Shown: piece by piece, positions 22,801 to 32,805 of the stretch
Layout of the letters: every line of letters begins with the position of its first letter
Position numbering within the stretch: position 1 is the first letter of the stretch
Assembly: GCF_002078875.1 (NCBI RefSeq)
Contig: NC_034409.1
Location: 61,715,874-61,779,873, forward strand
Length of the DNA stretch: 64,000 nt
Source of the DNA: Numida meleagris
Lineage: Eukaryota > Chordata > Aves > Galliformes > Numididae
Direction of reading: 5' to 3'
Notes under the pieces: model-generated
What the model was told of the DNA's origin: nothing
Databases searched by the model: none
The model's input: only the letters and a program-made list of their open reading frames with translations
Made by a program: the position numbers and the translations under genes

Positions 22801-25800
22801 AAATTGATGTGTCAGCTTGAAGCACTGTAAATACTCTGTACTTCTTTTGCAAAATCAAATAGAAGTAAATTTGCAGGAGGCAGAGAAGGGTGGACTTGAG
22901 AGCTCTGGAACTCAGTGGGTTTTTGTTTGAGTTGTTTTGTTTTAAATTTTTTGTTCATTTGTTTTGCTTGGGAGGGTGGAGAATCCGCATTTACTTAGAA
23001 AGGACGATCATCCCTCATGGAGCAGCAATCTAAAAGTGACATCTTCACTGCATTACATACTTTGCATATCTTGTATGTCTGGAGTCACAAATTTGGATTA
23101 CTACAACTACATGTCCTTTGTATAACAGGGAGTTAATGTTACCAGCCTTTTTAACAGCTGGTCCTGTTGCCTTGAGAGAACCAGGGATAGAAAATGATCA
23201 GTAGTTTGAGGGATGGCTGAACTTCAGTAACATCTGAATTAGAAGATCAAGTTAGAAGGTGCTTGCTTTGCAGCGTGGCTAAAACATCACCGTGACTTAC
23301 TATTGCTGTTGTATGTAGGAGAAACCGAGTTGTGATTTCAAATGAGGGTATGGTTTTTGATGGAAGAAAGCTGTGTCTTCTTTAGGGATACAGCTAAAAC
23401 CAGTTCTGTGCTGCCTTTTCTACAACTGCAGTAAGTTGTTTGAACTGTGCTTGGAGTGCTGCAGTGCTTGTGCTTCTGCAGACAAGACCCTCGAGGCGAT
23501 TTCTTTGTCTCCGGTTCGCTCAGGACCTGGACAAAAGCTTTCCTGAGGGCCCAGCAAAAGACAATGTTATTTCAAGGTTGTTTCTGGTAGACTCTGTAGA
23601 GCAGATGGCCACAGAAAATAACCTTAGGTTAGGTGAACACAAGTCCTTTAGATTAAATTGAATGAAAGTATAAACCGGTGTGTAATTAAGCTTATGGATT
23701 TCAAAGAACAAACTCTGATAAAGTAAGGGAGCCAGCTAGTAAACTCAGCCGAGGAACATGATGTGGAGGAGGTCTGGAACTTTTTCAAGTCAAAGATGCT
23801 AAAGCCATTACAATTCTGCATGCCAAGCAAGAGGAAAAAGCTTCTAGGAAGAATATCCAGACCTCACTGAATGAATAACTACCACAAAGAAGCTGTTAGG
23901 AATAGACCAAGAGCCTACGAAGAATGGAAAAAAAGAACTGATAGCAAATAAATAACAAAAAACTCTGTCTTAGAGGTCAAGAAGTGTAAAGATGAAGTGA
24001 GAACAGTGAAAAATCAAGCTGAGTCAGACCTTGCAAAGGGTAGTAACAGAAACAGCAGAAGTTTGGGTTTTTTTTAAAACTTAGTAAATTGAAAGAGATT
24101 GGAAGAAAGGAGCTGCTGTTCAGTGAGGATGGGGCTGAATTTAAAGACAAAGTAATTTTGCTCCCCAAAGTAAGTGAGTGCTTTGCCTGGGGCTTCAAGA
24201 TATAATGAGGCATTGCTCGCGGCGGGGGGGCTACCATATGTTTGCTGCTCATCAGAGAGGCCTTTTTCTGTCCTCAGCACTTTTGCTTAGAGGAGTCAAT
24301 GCTCGCAATGTAGAATTGTAAATCCTCCTGAGACTGTGCTTTCTGGGGAGAGCCAGGCAGAGTGCCCCAGGGATGGGCAGTGGTGATGCTCCTGGCACTC
24401 TGTGGAGGTGAGGAAGGCAGGAGGAGGCAGCTCTTGTTCTCAGATAGATAGGGGAAGAGGAGATGAATAGCAAGTACTGACGTTCGGGGCCAGCAGACCT
24501 GGGATGGGTGGGATTGTGCAGGGGGCTGCTGACAGAGAGGAGTTTGGGATTGGGTTGAGTGGACTAGATGATCTCCAGATGTCCCTTCCAACCCCTACAA
24601 TTCTGTGATTCGGATGGGGGTCAAGCAGTGGCAGCAAAGGGCTGGGAGAATGAGGGGCTTTGGAGTAAATGGGACAGGGGTGTTGGGGTGGATTGGATAG
24701 ATGAAGGTTTGGGAGTAGTGAGAAATGGGGACACTGGAATCAGGAAAGGCGATGAATATGAATGGATCTAGCCTGAGACAAATCTGAAGTGACATTGCTA
24801 TAAATTCTGAGGTTGTCTGGCCAGTACAAGGCAGCCTTTCCTCTCGGCTCTTGGAAATGTTAACATGTTAACATGGCAGCAAAGAGAACTGGAAATTATT
24901 ACCACCAAGGTGGAAGCAAAAACTGGGAAGCTTAAAGCCTTCAAGACACAGGGAGAGCGCTGTTAATGCCCTGGCACTCTGAAAGAGCTGGCATCTGGCA
25001 GCATGGACAGGGTGACCTTGGAAGTGTTTACTTCCAAGGAGGACATCTCAAATTTCTCAAGATTGTTCACACCGTCATTTAGAACATCACTGATTTACTG
25101 AAAGGCAAAATAGATTCAATAGGAAAATGACAGCTAAACAATTTAGCTGAACTTCTGTGAGGTAATTCATATATTTCCCACATGGAAACACTTGGAAAAG
25201 ATAAGAGATACAGTGACTGTGGGATGGATAAGAAACTGGTTCAAGGCAAGGTGTCAGTAAGTTGTGTGAAAAGATGCATATTGATCTTGACAAAGCTTAA
25301 TTAGCAGAGTTCTTCAAGGACTTGCCTCAAGACCAACACTTAATAATTTTGCTTCTCGGCCTTGGCACAAGAGTTAGGAATGGGATGATAAAATTTGCTG
25401 ATTATGCAGAGGTAGCAGATTTTATGATACAGAAGAGAAACTAATTTCACATCGAACAAAACTACATTACAACAATCATTTCAAGGTCCTGTATGAAAAA
25501 CATTTTTACTCATTAGGAAACTAGAAAGGAGTTGTATGCAGCAGTCAGCTGTAGGTGACAGCAGATGCAATGTGTCTCCTAAGGTGGCAAGTACTCTGCA
25601 ACATAAGAAGGAAAGTCTTTTTGTAAAACATGGGGGAATAGTAATGCCATTGTATTAAGCTCTTGTAAGGCCCCAAAATACTGTATGCTCTCATATTCCC
25701 GAGTAAAATGACCCCAGACTAGAGAAGGGTTGTTGTGCTTGACCCAAGGGATAGGAATCTTAAGAAAGCAGGCTAGAACAGCTTGCCATGTTTAACCTAG

Positions 25801-28800
25801 CGAAGTGAAAGCTGAGAGAGGATATGACTGATGTCTATGTTAGTGGGAGAAATAATAGCGAAGGAAAAGTACTCTTTAAGCAAAAGGCCAATTTGGCACA
25901 AGAGCAAATGGGCATAAAGTGAATACATTTAGGCTGGAAATTAGAAAAAGATACTTTATCATTGGAATAGTGATCAGAATAATGGTGCCTGAAAACCTAA
26001 TTGCTTTGAAAAGGGCACTCAATACATTTAAGAAAAGCATTACTTGAAGTAGTGCCTACAATAGCAAGAGATTGTACTTAATAACCAAGGAGGTCCCAGC
26101 TAGTCCTACATTCCTGAATGTTTTCGCTTCTGAGATTCTGGTTTTGCAAGTAAGAAGGTGCATATGTAACTCCATATTCCTGAAATTGGTGCTGCAGGAA
26201 AGGAGTACTTGAAGGGGATGCGGCAGTGAGCACTGCTAAGTGACCACCAGCTGCCATCCCTTGTGCAGCCTTGCTCCCACTTCCCAGCCCATGTTTGAGT
26301 GGATGATGTTTCTGATTTCTAGGCAGGTTTTTGGCAGGTGTTCCCACTCGGTTTCCTCTAGGTGAGACAGTTCTCTTGAACCCTTTGGAGCTCTGAGGGC
26401 AGGAGAGAGGATCGTCCCTGCTCTCAGCACTTCTCATGAGGAGCTGAGAGGGCCGGGAAGGAAGCCGAGTCCTTTTATCTTTCAGGCACTCCTGACCCCA
26501 TCACCCCTTCACTCCACGTCACAGTCGGTGTGGTAGTGCTCCTGGCTTTATTGCCCTTGTTTGTTTGTCTTTGGCTGTTATCTCAATATGCTCTTTCCTT
26601 CCATCTGCCTCTTTTTTTCCAGTTGGTCTCCATTACCCTCTCTTCTTTCTCCCATTCCTTATCTGTCGCCCTTGTCTGGCAGGCTGTGGTGGTCAGTCCT
26701 TCCGCACTATTTACCCAGTCAGCATATGGCAGGCCTCAGTCATCAGTCACTCAAGCCAGTGCCAGGAGAGCCTGGAAGGGGGTCTGGCTAATTGACCACA
26801 TAGGAATTCCCCATTAATTCTCTTCCTGTTCCCATTCTTGCAAGAAAAGAATTGGAAGAGAACTTGGGCTTATGGGAAGGGGCTTTAAGCCTTTCCATTA
26901 GAGGCATTTTCAACCTGCTTAAGTGGCGCGGCCATCAATCAGGCCCTGCCTTCAGAAGTACACGTGGGGTCTGTTATTCTTTACCTTGACCCTCGCCCAG
27001 TCAGAAAGGAGCTCTCCGATTTCCTCTGTTTTCTCCCCATACAGGCAGCCGTGGGGAGAGGGGAGAGCCATTTAGAGGCTGAAGCCGGGGTTACCTCAGC
27101 GGGATGCCGATGGCGGGGGCTGAGCGGCGCCATGCTTACCTGTGGTAACTGGTAGCGCTCGCGTTCCCCCGCACGGCCATCACCCACACGGGCCAGATGT
27201 TTTGAGCATCAGTTGCTTAAAGCCAAGTCGGAGTGAACTCAGCCCCATGACATTAGCTGGGAGAGATCGGGTTGCAGTGTTTTTCTAAAGGAACAAAGCC
27301 TAGGATTAGGAAGAATCATAATACTTTATAAAAACATATGCAAGGGCAAAGGAGGCATGAGTGGCCTGGGATTTGATGGAACCATAACCAAAAAGTGCTA
27401 ACTAAAGCTCATAACGAGCAGACTGGCAATGCAGTGAGGATATAGTAAGTGTCTGGAGCTCGGGAAATTCAGCTATAGCTCTGTCTGGTTGTAGTGCAGC
27501 AGGAGTCCTTAAGTAGCGGTGTGGTTGGTCCTCTGCACTTACTGTTCAATCCAAGATGACTGCTCAACTCCCAGCCTGTAGCTGGTACGCTGCACTGCGA
27601 GCGATTGCCTCCACAAATTGAGCTCCAAGGAGCAGAACTAAAGCTTCCCTGTTTTTGGGACTCAGCCCATTGACTTTCTTGGGAGCTGGGTTGGCCTCTG
27701 TGTGATTTAGCCATTAAGCCCAACTGAATCTTTGCTAGCTGTGAAAAGCACTAGGTGTTTGTTAGAGCAGGAGCCGCCAGTTGCTTTAGGAGAACTCTGA
27801 CCTCTCCCTGCTAGTCCACAGTGTAGTCATACGCAGAAGGCTTTGTTTGCAGGATCACCTTAATCGCTTGTTTCTTGGCAAGCGAATGTGGAGAGCTGAA
27901 AAACTTTCTTCTTTGTGAATGAGTGAGGCAGGAAAGGAACCTCAGACTTTGGCTGCTTTCTTCAGCAGAAAGCCTGGCTAGAAGACGTATCTCCGACTTC
28001 TTCAAAACATCCTATTTTTTCTCACGTTCCTTGATCTCCCCACCCTAGTTGCAGCTGGTGGTAATTCTGCAGCCGATGCCAAATAGCTCTGTTTGGCATG
28101 TGGGATTTGGCAGAGGCGATGCCCTGTGAATGTGCGGGAGGCAAGATGGCCATGGGAGAGCAGATGTCAGCCTCATATGTAAAGCATAAAGAGCTCTGGA
28201 AGTTAAATGCTGTAACACTTGGTAGCTCTGATTGAACGCGGATGCCAGCTCTTCACTTTGTAAACTCCGAGTTCCTGTAAGCGCTGACAGGGTCTCACAT
28301 AGCCAGCAGTTTGGTACCTGCATCTGAAATTAATGGAAAGAACAAACACGACCTGCACTTGAGGGTTTTTTTTTCATAGGTTTTGAGCTATGTTATTCTA
28401 AAATGTTTTTAAATTTCACTCTCTCCTCCCTGCTAGTGCAGGGAGAACGAGAGTGAGGACTGTTTTCCTGTACATCGCATACTTGCTCTACTGAGGGTTT
28501 TGCACTCGCTAGTATAAATTCTCAAGACCATTTTTTAATTTTGGTGTCCTACCTTGCAGCACAAGGTGCTGCATTTTCAGGGGCATGGTGCATCTACAGC
28601 TCTCTTAGACTTCTGAAAACAGAATGTAAAATATCTCAGAGAAGATAGTACCAAAAAGTGTGTTTGCTTTTTGAAGCTTAGCACCGGCGATTTTAGTGCA
28701 GTGGAGTATATGGACACGAGATGGCGCAAATTTGCAGCTAGGGCTTGCATCTGTGCTGTTCTGGGAGACTGGTAAGGCATCCAAGAGATGTGGACGGCTC

Positions 28801-29871
28801 TGTCAGCGTGAAAGCGTTCACCTTCCACACGGTTGCTACTGTCTCCGCGCCTTGTTCTCTGAAAAACAAGGATCCCTCCGGAAACACAGGCAACGAGATC
28901 TTCAGCAGAGAGAGAAGGAAAAGGCATGGGTTCATAGATTTGTTCCAAAAGGATGCAGATCTATTCCTAGAGCGATAGCATCAGTTCCTGTTTTAGTTGG
29001 CAGGAAATGAACAGGTTTCCAGGTGTTCCCTTGTATCAACTGGGAAGGGAAAAATATACAGTAGGGTGGTCCATGGGGCATGGGGAATTTCCAGAAGCAC
29101 AGGGATAGGGCTCTTCCCCATGGTCTTTCCTGTTCCTGACCATGCCATCAAGTCAGCAGTCTGCCAGAGGAAAAGAAGGTGGGATGGGGGAAGTCATGGT
29201 TAGCAGCAACGTGACCAGAAATATTTAGGGAACCGGATCGCAGCCAGAGAGGAGAAGAGGAGATTTTAATCTGTTCTGAAGGATGAAACAGCAGAAATGA
29301 GGGGGGATAATCAAAGCTGTTACAAAAATGCGATTGTGGATTCATTGTACCGAACGCCAGCTGCCAGCTTAGCGAGAATTCTGCGTTGCTGACCATGCTC
29401 CTTTTCCCACAGGCCGTGTACAAGCTGGCGGACGTGGCCTGCAAGTGCCACGGTGTGTCAGGCTCCTGCAGCCTCAAGACGTGCTGGCTGCAGCTGGCAG
29501 ACTTCCGCAAGGTAGGCGACCTGCTGAAGGAGAAGTACGACAGCGCGGCCGCCATGCGGATCAGTCGCAAGGGCAAGCTGGAGCTTGTGAACAACCGCTT
29601 CAACATGCCCACGCAGGAGGACCTGGTCTACGTCGACCCCAGCCCGGACTATTGCCTGCGCAATGAGACCACCGGCTCGCTGGGCACGCAGGGCCGCCTG
29701 TGCAACAAGACCTCAGAGGGCATGGATGGGTGCGAGCTGATGTGCTGCGGACGGGGCTACGACCAGTTCAAGAGCGTCCAGGTGGAGCGTTGCCACTGCA
29801 AGTTCCATTGGTGCTGTTACGTCAAGTGTAAAAAGTGCACAGAGATCGTTGACCAGTACGTCTGTAAATGA
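13809..29871 (+). CDS. WNT5B: WNT5B, secreted Wnt ligand (whole coding span, four coding exons)
   Basis: Joining 13809-13888, 14416-14663, 21128-21420 and 29413-29871 gives 1080 nt, that is 359 residues plus TGA, the length I recall for mammalian WNT5B. Residues 1-23 look like a signal peptide: a hydrophobic Leu/Ala core, with likely cleavage after Ala23 in VADA-NSWW. The mature part has 24 cysteines, the usual Wnt number. The motif [14 protein letters not shown] spans residues 219-232 and contains Ser223, the position palmitoleoylated by Porcupine in other Wnts. N-glycosylation sequons are at N93, N99, N291 and N305. The C-terminus ends in the cysteine-rich Wnt domain CHCKFHWCC...CKKC...DQYVCK. 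Family knowledge: Wnt5 proteins are secreted and act through Frizzled, ROR2 and RYK, mostly in beta-catenin-independent signalling. I call WNT5B over WNT5A from [32 protein letters not shown] and the neighbour ADIPOR2. All introns are GT-AG. Confidence 0.96.
13889..13919 (+). repeat. GTGA tandem repeat at the WNT5B intron 1 donor
   Basis: The donor GTGAGT is the first unit of a run of GTGA units that degenerates into GAGC/GGGC units. It creates several GTGAGT donor-like sites at 4-bp spacing. Confidence 0.85.
13889..14415 (+). other. WNT5B intron 1 (527 bp, GC-rich)
   Basis: A short GC-rich intron between coding exons 1 and 2, lying inside the CpG island. Apart from the GTGA repeat at its 5' end I see no repeat or gene in it. 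The open frames across it are composition artefacts. Confidence 0.85.
14416..14663 (+). CDS. WNT5B: WNT5B coding exon 2
   Basis: This 248-nt exon follows acceptor TCTCCGTGCAG|G and ends at ATAG|GTAGGA (phase 1). It encodes residues 27-109 plus the first base of Gly110. It covers the start of the mature N-terminal domain ([18 protein letters not shown]), cysteines 48, 62, 83 and 94, and the conserved RRWNCST block with sequons at N93 and N99. The sequence is GC-rich like the surrounding CpG island. The preceding intron is only 527 bp. Confidence 0.96.
15211..15230. repeat. (CA)10 microsatellite in WNT5B intron 2
   Basis: Ten uninterrupted CA units, followed by TGCACA. Confidence 0.95.
16128..16433 (+). 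mobile_element. CR1 LINE 3' end in WNT5B intron 2
   Basis: It contains GTTCAGGCTGGATATTAAGA, then GAACAGGCTGCCCAGGGAGG, and ends with AATGATTCTCTGATTCTATG, the CR1 terminal 8-bp repeat pattern. It is 5'-truncated. Confidence 0.9.
19678..19845 (-). mobile_element. CR1 LINE 3' end, reverse strand, in WNT5B intron 2
   Basis: It opens with the inverted CR1 tail AGAATCATAGAATCATTTCT and reads back through GTAGATCAGGTTGCTCACAG. Its reverse complement closely matches the + copy at about 20500-20660. Confidence 0.9.
20205..20660 (+). mobile_element. CR1 LINE 3' end in WNT5B intron 2
   Basis: It runs from CATCCAGAGGAGGGCCACAA through CTGAGAGCTGGGGCTGTTCA to the tail AATGATTCTATGGTTCT. It is the same CR1 type as the inverted copy 360 bp to its left. 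Confidence 0.9.
21128..21420 (+). CDS. WNT5B: WNT5B coding exon 3
   Basis: This 293-nt exon lies between acceptor TCTCTTGCAG|GT and donor CGCAGG|GTAAGA (phase 0). It encodes residues 110-207: the Wnt core [20 protein letters not shown], the [13 protein letters not shown] cysteine cluster, [11 protein letters not shown], and the helix ending in [11 protein letters not shown]. The exon end after NNEAGRR is the classical Wnt intron position. There is no frameshift or stop within it. Confidence 0.97.
21950..23100. other. AT/pyrimidine-rich unidentified stretch in WNT5B intron 3
   Basis: The top strand is rich in T and C (many CTTTCC, TTCTCT and TTTTAC strings), unlike the more mixed flanks. I do not recognise a repeat family or exon. 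It could be a worn-out repeat or unique intron. Confidence 0.3.
23700..24190 (+). mobile_element. Ancient CR1-like LINE, 5' part
   Basis: A/G-rich sequence with the flavour of the linker between endonuclease and reverse transcriptase in old amniote CR1 elements: GAATGGAAAAAAAGAACTGA, then TCAGTGAGGATGGGGCTGAA, then AAGTAAGTGAGTGCTTTGCC. It is riddled with stops and is far more decayed than the CR1 tails elsewhere in the window. It probably belongs with 24876-26050. Confidence 0.5.
24478..24613 (+). mobile_element. Younger CR1 3' tail within the ancient CR1
   Basis: Clear from about 24540: GTGGACTAGATGATCTCCAG, then GTCCCTTCCAACCCCTACAA and the tail TTCTGTGATTCGG. The left boundary is uncertain. 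It sits between two blocks of ancient CR1-like sequence, so it looks like a nested insertion. Confidence 0.7.
24857..24874. repeat. Perfect 18-bp palindrome
   Basis: ATGTTAACATGTTAACAT equals its own reverse complement and contains two GTTAAC sites. It lies at the point where the ancient CR1-like sequence resumes. Confidence 0.9.
24876..26050 (+). mobile_element. Ancient CR1-like LINE, reverse-transcriptase and 3' part
   Basis: The order of segments matches old amniote CR1 ORF2: TGGATAAGAAACTGGTTCAA; a GVPQG-like box at about 25310-25345 (GTTCTTCAAGGACTTGCCTC); CCTTGGCACAAGAGTTAGGA; then AAATTTGCTGATTATGCAGA at 25391, which reads KFADYA in place of the catalytic FADD. Further on come GGCACAAGAGCAAATGGGCA and TTTAGGCTGGAAATTAGAAA, equivalent to the C-terminal end of the ORF. 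Many stops and indels make it long inactive. Confidence 0.7.
29413..29871 (+). CDS. WNT5B: WNT5B coding exon 4 (last, with stop codon)
   Basis: This 459-nt terminal exon starts after CTTTTCCCACAG at 29412 and ends with TGA at 29869-29871. It encodes residues 208-359: [14 protein letters not shown], the lipidated-serine hairpin with Ser223, the [19 protein letters not shown] linker, sequons N291 and N305, and the C-terminal cysteine-rich domain that contacts the Frizzled CRD. It carries 16 of the 24 mature-protein cysteines. The reading frame is open throughout. Confidence 0.97.
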   Translation, partial: AVYKLADVACKCHGVSGSCSLKTCWLQLADFRKVGDLLKEKYDSAAAMRISRKGKLELVNNRFNMPTQEDLVYVDPSPDYCLRNETTGSLGTQGRLCNKTSEGMDGCELMCCGRGYDQFKSVQVERCHCKFHWCCYVKCKKCTEIVDQYVCK

Positions 29872-29990
29872 AAAGAGCCACCAAAGCAACAAATCTATAT
29901 TATATAAATCTATATAAATATATTTTATATTTGTATAAATAAACAGATGATGATAATAATTAAAGAAGCTTATTTAAGAGACATTTTGGT
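29872..29990 (+). other. WNT5B: WNT5B 3' UTR start, AT-rich, with proximal poly(A) signal
   Basis: Just after the stop there is an AT-rich run of TATATAAAT-like units, followed by a canonical AATAAA at 29938-29943 and a T/G-richer stretch downstream. This could be a proximal polyadenylation site. A second AATAAA lies at 31076-31081, so a longer 3' UTR is possible. Which one is used cannot be read from the DNA. Confidence 0.6.
29938..29943 (+). terminator. Candidate proximal poly(A) signal of WNT5B
   Basis: A canonical AATAAA lies 67 bp after the stop codon, with GTTTTGAG-type T/G-rich sequence about 45-60 bp further on. Use is inferred from sequence only. Confidence 0.5.
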
Positions 29991-30126
29991 TTTGAGATTT
30001 CCCCCGTCAGGCTGGCTGCTCTGCCATCCCTCCCCTTCTGCTGGGGGGTTTGTGTGTGTGCATCTCCCCTCGGAGGCTCCGGGCACGGCGAAGAGGCCAC
30101 AGAGGTGCTGACAGAGCGAGCCCCCT

Positions 30127-30150
30127 GCACACACACACGCACACACACAC
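30127..30150. repeat. (CA)n-like simple repeat
   Basis: Two short CA blocks separated by CG, in the WNT5B 3' flank. Confidence 0.85.
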
Positions 30151-31075
30151 CATTTCACGACAGAAACCAAGTCGGCAGCAAAGAAAAAGGTGGGTGCTCC
30201 CTGCTATCTAGGCATTGCATCTCAGCATTCTGCGTTGTTCCTGGACATCTGAAATTTCAGCCAGGCATGGCAGAGTCCTGGTTGTCTGAGTATCAAGCCA
30301 TGCCACCCCACTAAACCCCAGCAGGGATTTTGGAACCAATTCTTGATCCCTCTAAAGGGCTTCGTCACGTGGAAGGGAAAGTTAGCCAAGGCTCACACAC
30401 AAGAACACAGCTTAAACTCCACAGTCATGTAAAGCATTCCTGGACGCTGCAAAGCCCACAACATGGTGGCAGAAGGCCTGCATGCTGCTGTGAGGAGGGA
30501 AAGTGAGACCTGTGGCTGGGAGTCCAAGCGAAGCCAGTACCCAGCTCCTCCATGCCGCCTGGATACAGGAGAAGGCTGTCGAGCTCAGTCTACGTGGCAG
30601 TATACAAGAGGGAGAACTTCTCCTTTTAATCCCATGCTGAAACTTGTCATTGTAGAGAAGTTGCCGATGCCCAGGGATTTTTGCAAGGGAGATATACTTC
30701 ATGTTCTGCCAGAAGTTTTGTGCACACAACTGCATAAGCACTCCTCGTGCCGCTGCCATCTTTCCTCTTTGGAGTGGGTGCAGGTGGTCACCTTGTTTGG
30801 CTCTGTTGAATCCTCCTCACCACCGTCCCAGATGTATAGTTTCTCTTTAACATTAAACACCCCTCAATGAGATCTCTTTCCCTCTGTTGCTTGTGTATAT
30901 GCGTGGTTTTCTTTTATTTTTTGGGGCTCTTTATTTTGCTGCTTTGTATTTCAGAGTATGGGGGCCTTGCTCTTCCTCAGCATAAACTAACGGCAGGTAA
31001 GTTTGCCCCCAGAATGTGGGCGTATCTTCACCACTCAAAGTCTTTTGTGCACTTTTTGTTGGTATGTCAGAGTAT

Positions 31076-31081
31076 AATAAA
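31076..31081 (+). terminator. Candidate distal poly(A) signal
   Basis: A canonical AATAAA about 1.2 kb downstream of the WNT5B stop. It would give a longer 3' UTR if transcription runs past the proximal signal. There is no other support. Confidence 0.25.
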
Positions 31082-31744
31082 ATTGTAGCAGGGCAGAAGC
31101 CGTCACTGGTGCCTGCTACCCAGTCTTACCGCTTTGGAGTCCAATTCATAAAGCAGGGAACAAACGCCATTTCTAGCACAAGACGTTTCCTCTGCCTCCT
31201 GGCATCTGCAGAGTTCATTTGCAGTCAGAGAACAATCAGGAGAGGCCAGTCCCAAAAATACAAGGCTTTGTTAATGCACGTTCTCTTTCTTACTGGCATT
31301 CCGAAGGGGTTTCTAACTGTAAATTTTAAAATGCACAAAATATGCCAATAAGCAAAGAGGCAGTCGTGAAGATTATATTTTTTGTATTAAACCTCTGTTT
31401 CTCATAAAGTATTGCAGTTTTACAGATTCCACCATTTCAACCACCGGAGAAGAATTTATATGTACCTTTCATACTTCAAATATTTGAGGACTCCAGAAAA
31501 GCAGAAGGAAGAAAAATTATGTTTAATAATTAGGAGCCGTTGTTTTTTTAAACCAATGTGTCCAGTTTTTATTTTATTTTTTTTACTCCAGCAGGCAATA
31601 TATTTGCTGGCATCCCAGAATGCAGTTTCTTGGAATATAAACAGTGGCCTAGATTTATTTTATTATATAAAATCCAAAGCCAGTGGTATTGTAATTCAAA
31701 GTAACGGAAATAGTTTTCCATGCATGGAAAAAATGTGAGTGCAA

Positions 31745-31797
31745 TGGCCTGATCCAACTCCCATTAAACTTCAGTGGGAGCTGGACTGAGCCCAAGA
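31745..31797. mobile_element. Decayed palindromic MITE-like element
   Basis: CCTGATCCAACTCCCATT is followed by CTTCAGTGGGAGCTGGACTG, an imperfect inverted repeat. It resembles the old reptile/archosaur palindromic elements whose arms read CCTGATCC...CCCATTGAAGTC. The family assignment is from memory. Confidence 0.45.
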
Positions 31798-32267
31798 TCA
31801 GATCAAATGTGTGAGCTATTCACTCCTGGGATACTGAACGTTTCTAGCCTAGCAGTAAAACTTGCTCTACCTTGGATACATCTAAAAAGACCTTTCCACC
31901 CACCATCCTCACTTCATGTTCTTGTCCATCCTCATTGCATCAGTCCTTGACGGTGTCAGCTATTTGTATATGGCACCCTCAGGCATTGTTAATGTGTCTA
32001 ATAATTCCAAATGATTTCACTTGGCCTTCCCAACAAAGACCACACATTTAAGGGAGTCCCAACTCTCCTTGCTGTTTGGCACCACAGTTAATTTTGTGGG
32101 TGTAAACAACTTTGGGAGCGGAAAAGTTGGCATTGTTAGGGACTGCTATTCGTCTGGATGTCCCTGGGTATGTCCTTCTTTTTCCACTCAAAATTTTGTC
32201 TGGATGGAAAAACGATGATTTTGGCTATTTGTCCCAGAACTCTGGACCTCTGGCAGCCTGCTTGGAG

Positions 32268-32284
32268 CCAGTAGGTCCTACTGG
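32268..32284. repeat. 17-bp palindrome with 1-bp centre
   Basis: Arms CCAGTAGG (32268-32275) and CCTACTGG (32277-32284) around a single T. Function unknown. Confidence 0.8.
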
Positions 32285-32679
32285 ACTGGGACCATAGAGA
32301 TATAGGAGAGTAGTGACCGTTCTTTTTTCCCTCCTCCTCCCACCCCACCCCCCTTTTTTGTTTTGTTTTGTTTTACAAGACCTAGGTTTCAGTCTTCTCA
32401 TCTTTCTGGGAGTTTTGTATCCAAAAATGTGATTTCACTCTGCGCTAGCTTAAAACTTAATTTCTGTGGCACTCACACATCGGAGAACCAACCCCCTCAG
32501 GGTGGCCGTAAGTATTAAAATAAGTCAGAGCACGGCAAGTTCAGTTTGATGCAAAGCCAAAGAAAGTCAGTCTGTAAACTCTAACAGAACTGCTTCTCTA
32601 CCATGGAAGTTCAAAAATGATGGGTTTGAAGCTGTGTTTGAAGCTACAAAGTTGTAGAGGGATGTGGGGATGGAGAGCT

Positions 32680-32805
32680 AAGCTTCATTCTGAGCTCTGC
32701 CAGTGACCTGCTTTGCAGTCTTCAAGTTACTTCATTTCTTTGCATTGTAATCTCCAGTCTCCTACATAAAATGAGGAACAGAATACTTCATTTTTCTGAT
32801 GCATA
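32680..32805 (+). mobile_element. MIR-like (CORE-SINE) fragment
   Basis: The series GAGCTCTGCCAGTGACCTGC, then TCAAGTTACTTCATTTCTTT, then AAAATGAGGAACAGAATACT follows the MIR consensus order of the CTCTGCC..TGACTTGC, AAGTCACTT and AAAATGGGGATAATA blocks. A MIR-tail-like GGCACTACGCAAATAC at about 33133 might be its displaced end. Confidence 0.6.

Larger units (their letters stand above)
21421..29412 (+). other. WNT5B intron 3 (about 8 kb)
   Basis: It contains a decayed ancient CR1 (about 23700-26050) apparently broken by a younger CR1 tail, and an 18-bp palindrome at 24857-24874. A T-rich, unidentified stretch covers about 21950-23100. From 26.1 to 29.4 kb it looks unique and I find no coding sequence. 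Confidence 0.85.

Noticed and set aside
29445..29666. Open frame in another phase inside WNT5B exon 4
   Set aside because: A shadow of the Wnt coding frame, with an Arg/Gln-rich artefact product.
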